NCBI GenBank assembly: GCA_029980465.1
Contig: JARYIJ010000001.1
Coordinates: 496,001 to 560,000, forward strand
Length of the DNA: 64,000 bases
Origin: Pseudolabrys sp.
GTDB taxonomy: Bacteria > Pseudomonadota > Alphaproteobacteria > Rhizobiales > Xanthobacteraceae
Reading direction: 5' to 3'
Under the pieces are notes generated by a model. That model was not told the origin of the DNA. It did no database searches and saw only the letters and a list, made by a program, of their open reading frames with translations. This document shows positions 10,103 through 19,750 of the stretch, piece after piece (position 1 is the stretch's first letter; every line of letters starts with the position of its first letter). The translations under genes and the position numbers were made by a program.

Positions 10103-10786
10103 TTGGACTATTCGACGCTGGGGCCCCGCGCCCTGATAGGGCTTGGCAAATTCACGCTGGCGCTGGCGGTGCTGCTGTTTCTGCCGGCGTGGTCGTTCAA
10201 TTACTGGCAGGGCTGGCTCTACCTCATCGTGTTCTGCGGCTGCTGCCTGATCGCGACCGTTTATTTTCTGCTGACCGACCCGGCATTGGTGCAACGGCGA
10301 CTGTCGGCGGGACCCGCCGCGGAGAACGAGCCCTCACAGCAGGTCATCATGGGCATCGCGTCGGCCGGCTTCCTACTGCTGATCGTGATCCCCGGCCTCG
10401 ATCACCATTGGCACTGGTCCGATGTGCCGGCATGGCTGGTGATCGTCAGCAATATCCTGGTGGCGTTGAGCTTTTTCCTGATCGTGCTGGTGCTGCGGCA
10501 GAACAGCTACGCCGCCTCGACAATCCAGGTCGAGACCGGGCAGCCCGTCATATCAAGCGGCGCTTACAGGATCGTGCGGCATCCGATGTATGCCGCGGCA
10601 CTGCCGATGTTCGTCTTCACGCCACCGGCGCTCGGCTCCTACTGGGGATTGCTCGCCGTCGGCATCATTCTGCCGGCGATACTTTGGCGCCTGCTCGACG
10701 AGGAGAGCTATCTGATCCGCCATTTGCCGGGCTACGTCGAGTATTGTTCGCGAACCCGATTCAGACTGATCCCCGGCGTGTGGTGA
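10103..10786 (+). CDS. Isoprenylcysteine carboxylmethyltransferase-like membrane protein
   Basis: 227 residues, starting at TTG 10103 behind AAGGGG. About six membrane segments and a C-terminal catalytic-type block GAYRIVRHPMYAAAL followed by DEESYLIRHLPGYVEY. This RHPMY...EE...GY signature is that of the ICMT/PEMT-like integral membrane methyltransferases, which use S-adenosylmethionine. In bacteria the substrate is usually unknown. It stands alone, convergent with ppk2, whose stop lies 3 bp away. The start codon is the least certain point. Confidence 0.82.
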   Translation: MDYSTLGPRALIGLGKFTLALAVLLFLPAWSFNYWQGWLYLIVFCGCCLIATVYFLLTDPALVQRRLSAGPAAENEPSQQVIMGIASAGFLLLIVIPGLDHHWHWSDVPAWLVIVSNILVALSFFLIVLVLRQNSYAASTIQVETGQPVISSGAYRIVRHPMYAAALPMFVFTPPALGSYWGLLAVGIILPAILWRLLDEESYLIRHLPGYVEYCSRTRFRLIPGVW

Positions 10787-10789
10787 CGC

Positions 10790-11671
10790 TTACTTCTCAG
10801 CCTCGAGCGCCTTGCGAGCCTCGTTTATGCGCTCGCGCGCGGCATCGCCGGCATCCGGATACTCCAGCTTGAGCCGCTCCAGCGCATCGACCACGGCCGC
10901 CGCCACCACCAACCGGCTGAACCACTTGTGATCGCCCGGCACGACATACCAGGGCGCGTCATCCGTCGAGGTGGAGCGGATCGCGTCTTCGTAGGCTTCC
11001 ATGTATTTCGGCCACAGCTTGCGCTCGGCGAGGTCGCCAGCCGAAAATTTCCAATGCTTGGTGGGATCATTGAGACGATCGAGAAGCCGCTTGCGCTGCT
11101 CGTCACGCGAAATGTTGAGGAAAAACTTGAGCACGCACGTTCCATTACGCGCGAGGTTCCGCTCGAAGTTACGGATGCTTTCGAAGCGCTGCTTCCAGAT
11201 ATTGGCGCCGAGCAGGTTCTCGGGGATTTGCGCGCTCGCCAGATACTCGGGGTGCACCCGCACCACGAGAACGTCCTCGTAATAAGAGCGGTTGAAGATG
11301 CCGACGCGACCGCGCCCCGGCAGGCGCCGCCCCGCCCGCCACAAAAAATTGTGACTCAACTCCTCATCGCTCGGCTGCTTGAACGGATGCACTTCGCAGC
11401 CTTGCGGATTGATCGCCGTCATGACGTGCTTGATGACGCCATCCTTGCCGGCGGCATCCATCGCCTGGAGGACGATCAGGACCGACCATTGGTCCTGCGC
11501 ATAGAGCTTCTCCTGAACCGCCTCCAGCCTCTTGAGACCGTCGGCCAGCATGTCCTTGGCGTTGGATTTGCCGATATCGAGCCCGCACGTTTCCTTGCTA
11601 TCATGGTCGGACAGCCTGAACTTGTCAGGCTTGTCGATACGGAAACGCCCGGCGATGTCGGCCAGCTTCAT
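10790..11671 (-). CDS. ppk2: Polyphosphate kinase 2 family protein
   Basis: 293 residues. PPK2 enzymes phosphorylate nucleotides (NDP or NMP) with inorganic polyphosphate. Walker A is LQAMDAAGKDGVIKHV (about 68-83), the lid region is around GRRLPGRGRVG, and Walker B is GIFNRSYYEDVLVVRVHP. The sequence ends PWYVVPGDHKWFSRLVVA, typical of the family. It is the last gene of a tightly packed run pdxY-phzF-nudix-ppk2 (42 bp after nudix). Whether it acts on ADP/GDP or AMP cannot be decided by eye. Confidence 0.93.
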   Translation of the reverse strand: MKLADIAGRFRIDKPDKFRLSDHDSKETCGLDIGKSNAKDMLADGLKRLEAVQEKLYAQDQWSVLIVLQAMDAAGKDGVIKHVMTAINPQGCEVHPFKQPSDEELSHNFLWRAGRRLPGRGRVGIFNRSYYEDVLVVRVHPEYLASAQIPENLLGANIWKQRFESIRNFERNLARNGTCVLKFFLNISRDEQRKRLLDRLNDPTKHWKFSAGDLAERKLWPKYMEAYEDAIRSTSTDDAPWYVVPGDHKWFSRLVVAAAVVDALERLKLEYPDAGDAARERINEARKALEAEK

Positions 11672-11713
11672 GGGTACAGTCCAGCGCAGCGGTTTCCACT
11701 TGGCAAGGGGCGA

Positions 11714-12403
11714 TCAGATCCAGCGAGCCCTGAAGAAGGCGGCCACATAATCCGGCATTGACGGCGCGAGATCCTCGGGGCCGCGCACGAGGTGGATGGC
11801 AGCAAGCTCGTCGTCACCGCCGTCCTGCAGGAAACGAAGCACGCACGCCTTGAGCTCCTCACCCGGCCAGGGCGCGCGCACGATCTTGAAGACAACGAGC
11901 CTCGATCGTCCCTCGATGACCGTCCAGCCCGGCTCGTCAGAAAATTGGGCAATATCTAGACCGGTCTCTTCGCGCAGTTCGCGGCCGAGGCTGTAAGCAA
12001 GATCGACCTTTCCGCCGCGCACGTCCTCAAGACCGGGCGTGCCGCATGGGAAATAGACCCTCCCGGCGTTGGCGGTGTGCGCGGCCATCTCGCCGAGCAG
12101 AAAGGCGCCGTCGCTCGCGACGACAACAGCCGAGGCGAAGCAATCCATCACGCCGGCATCCGGCCTGCCCCAATCGAGCCAGGCCCGGAAACTCGCGTAG
12201 TCGGTTTCGAGGAAGGTGCCGGACGCTATGCCGGCGTTCAAAGACCAATCATTCAGGATCAAGACGCGGCCGTTCCAGAGCCGCGGATTGGCACGCTGCG
12301 TTTCTGCGAAGTGCGCGTCGATCTCGACACGGCGGTCGTCGGCAAATGCCCATCGTCTCGGTTCGAAACGAAAATCCAGCGCATCGGCATGCAGAACCTT
12401 CAT
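11714..12403 (-). CDS. NUDIX hydrolase
   Basis: 229 residues. The Nudix box lies around residues 135-160 (GGKVDLAYSLGRELREETGLD), with the core REL-REETGL; the first conserved Glu position is replaced (D/L region), a minor departure. An N-terminal domain (NDWSLNAGIASGTFLETDYASFRAWLDW) of about 90 residues precedes it. Nudix enzymes hydrolyse nucleoside diphosphates linked to another moiety; the substrate is unknown. The ATG overlaps the phzF stop (ATGA), so it is translationally coupled to phzF. Confidence 0.87.
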   Translation of the reverse strand: MKVLHADALDFRFEPRRWAFADDRRVEIDAHFAETQRANPRLWNGRVLILNDWSLNAGIASGTFLETDYASFRAWLDWGRPDAGVMDCFASAVVVASDGAFLLGEMAAHTANAGRVYFPCGTPGLEDVRGGKVDLAYSLGRELREETGLDIAQFSDEPGWTVIEGRSRLVVFKIVRAPWPGEELKACVLRFLQDGGDDELAAIHLVRGPEDLAPSMPDYVAAFFRARWI

Positions 12404-13293
12404 GCCTCGATCGTGCCCTCGCAGATGACGACCGCGCCGCCCCCGATCGTGCCCCGCGTCAGACGTCCGGCCGTCATGGTCAGCGTCAGATCGATCTGGC
12501 TTGGCCGGCCCATCTCGTAGCCCTGCTCGATGCGGAAGCGGTGCGTACCGTTCTTGAGGCTCGCTTGCTCCGCCAACAGCCCGCCAAAAGCGGCAACGGC
12601 GGACCCGGTTGCTGGGTCCTCGGCAATGCCCATCTTCGGCGCGAACATGCGCGCGTGGAAGTCGTGGCCGGGTTCGGCAACCTCGCGGCAGACCAGATAG
12701 GCCTTACCCGGCCCGCCGGCGCCGAATGTGTCATCGAACCGCGCTGGATCGGGACGCGCTTTCGCCATTGCCGCCAGACTCTTCACCGGCACAAAGACAA
12801 ACGGCACTCCGGCCGACCACCGGCCGGCCCTCAGGTCGCCGCCGATATCGGACGGCGCGAGGCCGAGCGCAGCTGCCGTCGCCTCAGGCCCGGGCACCTC
12901 GCCCGCCCGCGCCGGCAGTTGCGGCAGCGTGAACGTCGCCTCGCCGCTATCGGCATCACGCAACGCGACTTCGCACGGCACGGGGCCGACTTTCTCCTCC
13001 ACGACGAAGGCCTGCTTCGGCCCGCCCGATGACCGCGCCAGCGCGACCGCGGCGCCGACCGTGGGATGCCCAGCGAATGGTAGTTCATTCGCGGGCGTGA
13101 AGATGCGCAACGCGGCACGGTGCGATGCACTGTCCGGCGGCGACACGAACACAGTCTCCGGATAATTGAACTCGCGCGCGAGCGTCTGCATCGTCGCGGT
13201 GTCAAGCCCTTCGGCGTCGAACACCGCCGCCAACGGATTGCCGCTGAACCGTTTCAGCGTGAAGACATCGAGCGTCACGTAGCGCCTGCGCAT
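12400..13293 (-). CDS. PhzF-family epimerase/isomerase
   Basis: 297 residues with the two-lobed PhzF/diaminopimelate epimerase-like fold: FTLKRFSGNPLAAVFDAEG, NYPETVFVSPP (the Glu is the catalytic acid of PhzF), FTPANELPFAGHPTVGAA, and EDPATGSAVAAFGGLL in the second lobe. True PhzF works in phenazine synthesis, but no phenazine genes are near, so the role is unknown small-molecule isomerisation. It begins 9 bp after pdxY ends and overlaps the nudix start. Confidence 0.9.
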   Translation of the reverse strand: MRRRYVTLDVFTLKRFSGNPLAAVFDAEGLDTATMQTLAREFNYPETVFVSPPDSASHRAALRIFTPANELPFAGHPTVGAAVALARSSGGPKQAFVVEEKVGPVPCEVALRDADSGEATFTLPQLPARAGEVPGPEATAAALGLAPSDIGGDLRAGRWSAGVPFVFVPVKSLAAMAKARPDPARFDDTFGAGGPGKAYLVCREVAEPGHDFHARMFAPKMGIAEDPATGSAVAAFGGLLAEQASLKNGTHRFRIEQGYEMGRPSQIDLTLTMTAGRLTRGTIGGGAVVICEGTIEA

Positions 13294-13302
13294 AGGACCC
13301 TC

Positions 13303-14163
13303 TCAAGCCGACGCGCCAAGCGGCTCGGCCGCGAACACCTGGCCTGGCGCCACGATCTCCTCCTGCGCTGCGACCAGCAGAATCTCGCGGGAACCGGCCT
13401 CGACCGTCTTCGACAACACGCCGAAGATGGACGACGCTGCTTTTGACAGCGCCGAACCAACGTTACCGTCCCGCAGATAATGAGCGAAAAATAGGGCCGC
13501 GATGGCATCACCGGCGCCGTTGACGCTGATCGGCAGCTTCGGCGTGCGCACCCGGACGCGTCCCTGCTCATCCGATGCCAGCAGGTCGATGGCGTTCTCG
13601 GGCGTGTCCTCGGTCTGCAACGATGTCACCATGATGGCGCGCGGCCCCATGGCGTGCAGCTTGTCGATGGCCGAAAGGGCCTGCGCCAGGGTGCGGCTCT
13701 CGCCGCCGGTGAGGTAATCGAGCTCGAACTGGTTGGGCGTGACGACATCGGCCACCGGAATCGCCTTCGCTCTGAAAAACTCCGGCACACCCTGGCGCAC
13801 GAACACGCCCTGCCCGACATCGCCGATCACCGGATCGCAGCAATATTGCGCTGACGGATTGGCAACCTTGACGTGGCTGACCGCGTCGAGGATGGCATTG
13901 CCAATCTCGGCCGAACCGGCATAGCCGGACAGAACGCCGTGACACTCGCCGAGCACGCCGCAATCGGTGATGCCTTGCACCAGCTCGCGGATCATGTCGC
14001 CGTCGAACACGCGGCCGGTCCATTTGCCGTAGCCGGTGTGGTTGGAGAATTGCACGGTGTTGATGGGCCAGACCTCGATACCGAGCCGCTGCAAGGGAAA
14101 CACCGCCGCCGCATTGCCGACATGGCCGTAGGCGACCTGCGACTGGATGGACATCAAGTTCAT
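13303..14163 (-). CDS. pdxY: Pyridoxal kinase PdxY
   Basis: 286 residues. Phosphorylates pyridoxal (B6 salvage) in the cytoplasm. [19 protein letters not shown] matches the PdxY N-terminus and supports ATG 14163. The middle contains [13 protein letters not shown] and [15 protein letters not shown]; the anion-hole and catalytic Asp are in [14 protein letters not shown]. First gene of the pdxY-phzF-nudix-ppk2 run. Upstream on the same strand lies an NMT1/THI5-type ABC importer ending in a terminator hairpin, which suggests, without proving, that the transporter brings in a B6 vitamer or a pyrimidine relative. Confidence 0.94.
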   Translation of the reverse strand: MNLMSIQSQVAYGHVGNAAAVFPLQRLGIEVWPINTVQFSNHTGYGKWTGRVFDGDMIRELVQGITDCGVLGECHGVLSGYAGSAEIGNAILDAVSHVKVANPSAQYCCDPVIGDVGQGVFVRQGVPEFFRAKAIPVADVVTPNQFELDYLTGGESRTLAQALSAIDKLHAMGPRAIMVTSLQTEDTPENAIDLLASDEQGRVRVRTPKLPISVNGAGDAIAALFFAHYLRDGNVGSALSKAASSIFGVLSKTVEAGSREILLVAAQEEIVAPGQVFAAEPLGASA

Positions 14164-14180
14164 GATCGCAGTCTCATGAA

Positions 14181-14211
14181 AAGCTGTGGCCGGGACAAGG
14201 CCCGGCCACAG
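14181..14211 (-). terminator. Terminator between ABC substrate-binding gene and pdxY
   Basis: An 11-bp perfect inverted repeat CTGTGGCCGGG/CCCGGCCACAG with a 6-nt loop, followed on the minus strand by CTTTTC. It would end or weaken transcription coming from the ABC operon before pdxY. Confidence 0.7.
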
Positions 14212-14238
14212 ATAGGTCTTGCGTGTGAGCGGCCCGGA

Positions 14239-15246
14239 CTACATGCCCTTGGCGGCCTCGACGAACTTGTTGGTGTAGGTCTTCGACAGATCGATGTGCG
14301 CGTTCTTCACGGCCGGCGACGACTGCGAGAACACGTCGAGAACGGCCTGCGCTCCCTTCGGGTCCATCTTGCCATCGCTGGAATACATCGGCAGCGTGTT
14401 CTTGAGCGCGGCGATATAGGTCGCCTTGTCCTTGCCGACATATTCCGGCGGCATCTTGTCAGCGATCTCTTCCGGCGTGTGCGAGTGGATCCATTTCAGC
14501 GTGGCGAGGATCGCATTGGTCATGCCCTGCACTTCTTTGGGATGCGCCGCGATCCACTCCGCCTTGGTATAGAGCGCGCCGCCCGGATATTCGCCACCGA
14601 ACACCGCGAGCGTATCCTTCTGCGAGCGGGTATCGCTCAGGATACGCAGGTCCTTGTACTTTGCGGCCAGGATCGTCACCGCCGGATCGAGCATGACCGC
14701 GGCGTCGATCTCGCCCTGCTCCATCGCCGCCACGGCGCTGCCGCCGAGGCCGACGCCAATGACGCCGACCGCGTTCGGATCGACGCCGTTCTTGCTCAAC
14801 AGGTATTTCAGGAAGAAGTCGGTCGAGGAGCCCGGCGCCGAGACGCCGACCTTCTTGCCGGCCAAATCCCTGACCGACTTGATCGCGTCATTGTGCTTCG
14901 GCGACACCACAAGGACGAGGCCCGGAAAGCGGTCGTAGACCACGAAGGACTGCAAATGCTGGCCCTTGGCGGCGAGATTGACGCAATGATCGAAATAGCC
15001 GGACACCACGTCGGCCGAGCCGCCGACCACCGCCTTGAGCGATTCCGAGCCGCCCTTGAAGGCCACGAGTTCGACGTCGACGCCGGCCTTCTTGTATTCG
15101 CCGAGCTGGTTGGCCAGCACGGTCGGCAGGTAGCACAGGCACGACGCGCCGCCGATCGCCAGCGTCACCTTGTCGGCCATCGCCATGCCGGATGACAGCA
15201 TAAACGCCGCCAGCGCAATCGCCAGACGGCTGAACAGACTCGTCAT
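14239..15246 (-). CDS. ABC transporter substrate-binding protein, NMT1/THI5-like
   Basis: 335 residues. Signal peptide MTSLFSRLAIALAAFMLSSG, cleaved near MAMAD. The mature part begins KVTLAIGGASCLCYLPTVLAN and contains LVAFKGGSESLKAVVGGSADVVSGYFD and GVSAPGSSTDFFLKYLL, the pattern of the SsuA/THI5/NMT1 periplasmic binding proteins. Members bind sulfonates, nitrate, or thiamine pyrimidine precursors; the ligand is not readable here. ATG 15246 has GGAGG upstream. It is third in an ATPase-permease-SBP operon, and pdxY follows. Confidence 0.9.
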   Translation of the reverse strand: MTSLFSRLAIALAAFMLSSGMAMADKVTLAIGGASCLCYLPTVLANQLGEYKKAGVDVELVAFKGGSESLKAVVGGSADVVSGYFDHCVNLAAKGQHLQSFVVYDRFPGLVLVVSPKHNDAIKSVRDLAGKKVGVSAPGSSTDFFLKYLLSKNGVDPNAVGVIGVGLGGSAVAAMEQGEIDAAVMLDPAVTILAAKYKDLRILSDTRSQKDTLAVFGGEYPGGALYTKAEWIAAHPKEVQGMTNAILATLKWIHSHTPEEIADKMPPEYVGKDKATYIAALKNTLPMYSSDGKMDPKGAQAVLDVFSQSSPAVKNAHIDLSKTYTNKFVEAAKGM

Positions 15247-15273
15247 AGAACGCCTCCCTTGCAGTTCGCGGCC

Positions 15274-15297
15274 GTGCCGGCCGTGTTTGGCCGGCAC
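15274..15297. other. Hairpin between permease and substrate-binding genes
   Basis: A 9-bp perfect stem GTGCCGGCC/GGCCGGCAC with a 6-nt loop and no T-tract. In importer operons such intercistronic hairpins often stabilise the binding-protein mRNA; here this is an inference from position. Confidence 0.5.
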
Positions 15298-15321
15298 CAT
15301 AAGGCAGCCCGCCAATTCTGC

Positions 15322-16110
15322 CTAGGGTCGGGCATCTGCCGGCGCGGGGCGCCAGACCAGCAAACGCTTTTCGATCACGCTGACCAGCGCGTCGATGACG
15401 ATGACGAATGCCGCCAGCACGAACATGCCGGCGAAAACGCCGCCGACGTCGAACACACCTTCGGCTTGCTGGATGAGATAGCCGAGCCCCGCCGCCGAGC
15501 CGAGGTATTCGCCGACCACCGCTCCGACGACGGCGAAACCCACCGAGGTGTGCAGCGACGAGAACATCCATGACAGCGCCGACGGCCAATAGACATGACG
15601 CATGAGCTGGCCCTCGTTCATGCCGAGCATGCGTGCATTGGCGAGCACTGTCGTGCTGACCTCCTTGATGCCCTGATAGACATTGAAGAACACGATGAAG
15701 AACACCAGCGTGACGCCGAGCGCGACCTTCGACCAGATGCCGAGTCCCAGCCACAGCGTGAAGATCGGCGCCAGCACGACGCGCGGCAGCGCGTTGGCCA
15801 TCTTGACGTAGGGGTCGAACACCGCCGCGGTGCGCGGCTGGCGCGCGAACCAGAACCCCACCAAGACGCCGCCGATCGAGCCGATCACGAAGGCGAGAAT
15901 CGATTCCCACAGGGTGACCCACAGATGCTTCCAGATCACGCCGCTGACGAACCAGGCGACGATCTGTTTCACCACGTCGACGGGCGTCGAGAAGAAGAAC
16001 GGCGGCAGCAGGATGTGGCCGAAGACAGGATAGGTGGTCAGCACATACCAGGCGCCGATCGAGACGACGGTGACGAGGACTTGCAGCGAGAGAAGCGTGA
16101 GACGCGACAT
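15322..16110 (-). CDS. ABC transporter permease, NitT/TauT type
   Basis: 262 residues with about six membrane segments. The EAA loop region reads LANARMLGMNEGQLMRHVYWPSALSWMFSSL, typical of the SsuC/TauC permeases that pair with THI5/SsuA binding proteins. The start ATG 16110 overlaps the ATPase gene stop by one base (TGATG), so translation is coupled. The C-terminus VSVIEKRLLVWRP is standard for the family. Confidence 0.93.
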   Translation of the reverse strand: MSRLTLLSLQVLVTVVSIGAWYVLTTYPVFGHILLPPFFFSTPVDVVKQIVAWFVSGVIWKHLWVTLWESILAFVIGSIGGVLVGFWFARQPRTAAVFDPYVKMANALPRVVLAPIFTLWLGLGIWSKVALGVTLVFFIVFFNVYQGIKEVSTTVLANARMLGMNEGQLMRHVYWPSALSWMFSSLHTSVGFAVVGAVVGEYLGSAAGLGYLIQQAEGVFDVGGVFAGMFVLAAFVIVIDALVSVIEKRLLVWRPAPADARP

Positions 16111-16922
16111 CACGCCGCCCCCGCTTGCGCGTAGCCCTTGACCACTTCGGCCTTGAGCATTTGCCAGATCTCGCGGTGCAATGCGTGGAACGCGGCGTCG
16201 AGCTTGATCTCGCCGATGTCGCGCGGCCGCTGCAGCGCGACTGTCCAGTCTCCGATGATGCGCGCCGCCGGTCCCGCCGACATGATGACGACGCGGTCCG
16301 ACAGCGCGATCGCTTCCTCGAGATCGTGGGTAACGAACAGCACCGCCTTGCGGTCTGCGCTCCATAGATCGAGCAGCAGGTTGCCCATGATCTGGCGCGT
16401 CTGCGCGTCGAGCGGACCGAACGGCTCGTCCATCAGCAGGATCTTCGGATCGCGAATCAGAACCTGGGCGAGGCCGACGCGCTTGCGCTGGCCGCCCGAC
16501 AGCATGTGCGGATAACGGTCGCCGAACGCGCCGAGCCCGACGCGCGACAGCCATTGCAGCGCATCCGCTCGCGCTTTCTGGCGCGGCACACCCGCCGTTT
16601 CCGGGCCGATGGCGACGTTCTCGATGGCGGTCTTCCACGGAAACAGGGCGTCGGCCTGAAACAGATAACCGGCGCGCCGGTTAAGGCCGTCGAGAGCGCT
16701 TCCATAAATCGAGACGCCGCCGGCGACCGGAGAAATCAATCCGGCGGTGGCGTTGAGCAGCGTGGACTTGCCGCAGCCGGTTGGGCCGACAATCGAGACG
16801 AACTCGCCGTCGGCGACCTTGAGATTGGCCCCGGTGACGGCGCGATATTCGCCGCCTCCGACCAGACGGAAAGCGATATCGACGTCAGACAGCTCGACGG
16901 CCGGGACCATCTTCCCCTGCAC
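16110..16922 (-). CDS. ABC transporter ATP-binding protein, NitT/TauT type
   Basis: 270 residues. Walker A GPTGCGKSTLLN (about 47-58), Q-loop YLFQADALFPW, signature LSGGQRKRVGLAQ, Walker B ILLMDEPFGPLD, switch His in LFVTHDLEEA. It energises the importer formed with the permease and binding protein downstream. First gene of the operon; its promoter should lie in the 78-bp gap before the LprI-like gene, where no clear hexamers were seen. Confidence 0.95.
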   Translation of the reverse strand: MQGKMVPAVELSDVDIAFRLVGGGEYRAVTGANLKVADGEFVSIVGPTGCGKSTLLNATAGLISPVAGGVSIYGSALDGLNRRAGYLFQADALFPWKTAIENVAIGPETAGVPRQKARADALQWLSRVGLGAFGDRYPHMLSGGQRKRVGLAQVLIRDPKILLMDEPFGPLDAQTRQIMGNLLLDLWSADRKAVLFVTHDLEEAIALSDRVVIMSAGPAARIIGDWTVALQRPRDIGEIKLDAAFHALHREIWQMLKAEVVKGYAQAGAA

Positions 16923-17000
16923 TCCCCGCGTCCGAGTCGTCGCGCCCGGCCGACGACGGCCAACCTAACGACTTGCAGCGCCGACGCAAGCAGCGGGTCG

Positions 17001-17402
17001 TCAGTCGCGGTCTTCGTTGCCCCGATTGTCGGGGCCGGCGCCGCCGCCCTTGAGCTCGTTGGCGCGCGCTTTCGTCATCTCCAGCGTGCAGGATGCCGCG
17101 TTGATGAGCGCGATCGTGCCCTCGCCCAGCGCGTAATACATGCAATTGGCGTCGCGGTACTGGATCCAGAGCCGCTGCGCGGTGCGAAGCTGCTCGCGCT
17201 GCCTCGGCGCGGCATCTTTCAGCGCCGCCTGATAGGCCGCGTTGAGCTCGCGGTCCCAGTGCTCAGCCTGCTTGTTCAGGCAAGCGACGATCTCCGGCGT
17301 CGAGACGCCGCAGGTGTCGCCCGGATCGCCCTGCGCGCCCGCGTGAGCGGAAACGGCCGCCCCGAGAAGGGCGGCCGCTGCCATGGCGATCCGGACGATC
17401 AT
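17001..17402 (-). CDS. LprI-like (DUF1311) secreted protein
   Basis: 133 residues with a signal peptide (MIVRIAMAAAALLGAAVSAHA). The body (CGVSTPEIVACLNKQAEHWDRELNAAYQAALKDAAPRQREQLRTAQRLWIQYRDANC) matches the LprI/DUF1311 family, with four conserved Cys that would form disulfides. Some relatives inhibit lysozyme; others are of unknown role. The tail is Gly/Asp/Arg-rich. It starts 7 bp after the ilvC stop on the same strand, so read-through from ilvC is likely. Confidence 0.82.
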   Translation of the reverse strand: MIVRIAMAAAALLGAAVSAHAGAQGDPGDTCGVSTPEIVACLNKQAEHWDRELNAAYQAALKDAAPRQREQLRTAQRLWIQYRDANCMYYALGEGTIALINAASCTLEMTKARANELKGGGAGPDNRGNEDRD

Positions 17403-17409
17403 CGCACGC

Positions 17410-19180
<1,771 letters not shown>

Positions 19181-19192
19181 GGTTGTCGCCCG

Positions 19193-19750
19193 TTACATCG
19201 CCTCCGGGCCGCGCATGATGGCGGCGATGCCGGTGCGCGACACCTCGACCAGGCCGAGCGGCAGCATCAGCGCGACGAACTGCTCGATCTTGTCGCTCTT
19301 ACCGGTGATCTCGAACACGAAGCTCTGGTTAGTGGCGTCGATGACGCGGGCGCGGAATGCATCGGCGAGGCGCAGCGCCTCGACGCGGTTCTCGCCCGTG
19401 CCCCTCACCTTCACCATTGCCAATTCGCGCTCGATGGCGGCGCCGGCCATCGTCATGTCGACGACGCGGTGGACCGGAACGAGACGATCAAGCTGATTCT
19501 TGATCTGCTCGATCACCATCGGCGTGCCGGTCGTGACGATGGTGATCAACGACAGGTGCTTGGCGTGCTCGGTCTCCGACACCGTCAGCGACTCGATGTT
19601 GTAGCCGCGACCGGAGAACAGGCCGATGACGCGCGCGAGAACGCCCGGCTCGTTATCGACCAGCACCGACAGCGTATGGGTCTCGGGTTTCTCCGCGGTC
19701 GGCGCCGTCGGATAATGTGTCGTGGTCGACGTGATGGTTTGCGCGTTCAT
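19193..19750 (-). CDS. ilvH: Acetolactate synthase small (regulatory) subunit
   Basis: 185 residues. An N-terminal ACT domain (HTLSVLVDNEPGVLARVIGLFSGRGYNIE, about 25-100) binds valine for feedback inhibition; the C-terminal domain contacts the large subunit (FVFEITGKSDKIEQFVALM). The start overlaps the ilvI stop by one base (TAATG), securing equimolar synthesis. An N-terminal extension of about 22 residues precedes the ACT domain. Confidence 0.96.
   Translation of the reverse strand: MNAQTITSTTTHYPTAPTAEKPETHTLSVLVDNEPGVLARVIGLFSGRGYNIESLTVSETEHAKHLSLITIVTTGTPMVIEQIKNQLDRLVPVHRVVDMTMAGAAIERELAMVKVRGTGENRVEALRLADAFRARVIDATNQSFVFEITGKSDKIEQFVALMLPLGLVEVSRTGIAAIMRGPEAM

Noticed and set aside
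13873..15195. 440-residue plus-strand frame across pdxY and the binding-protein gene
   Set aside because: Spans two well-supported minus-strand genes and is low-complexity Arg/His/Asp.
15322..16638. A 438-residue permease with long N-terminal extension
   Set aside because: The extension is an out-of-frame reading of the ATPase gene; the permease starts at 16110 with a stop/start overlap.
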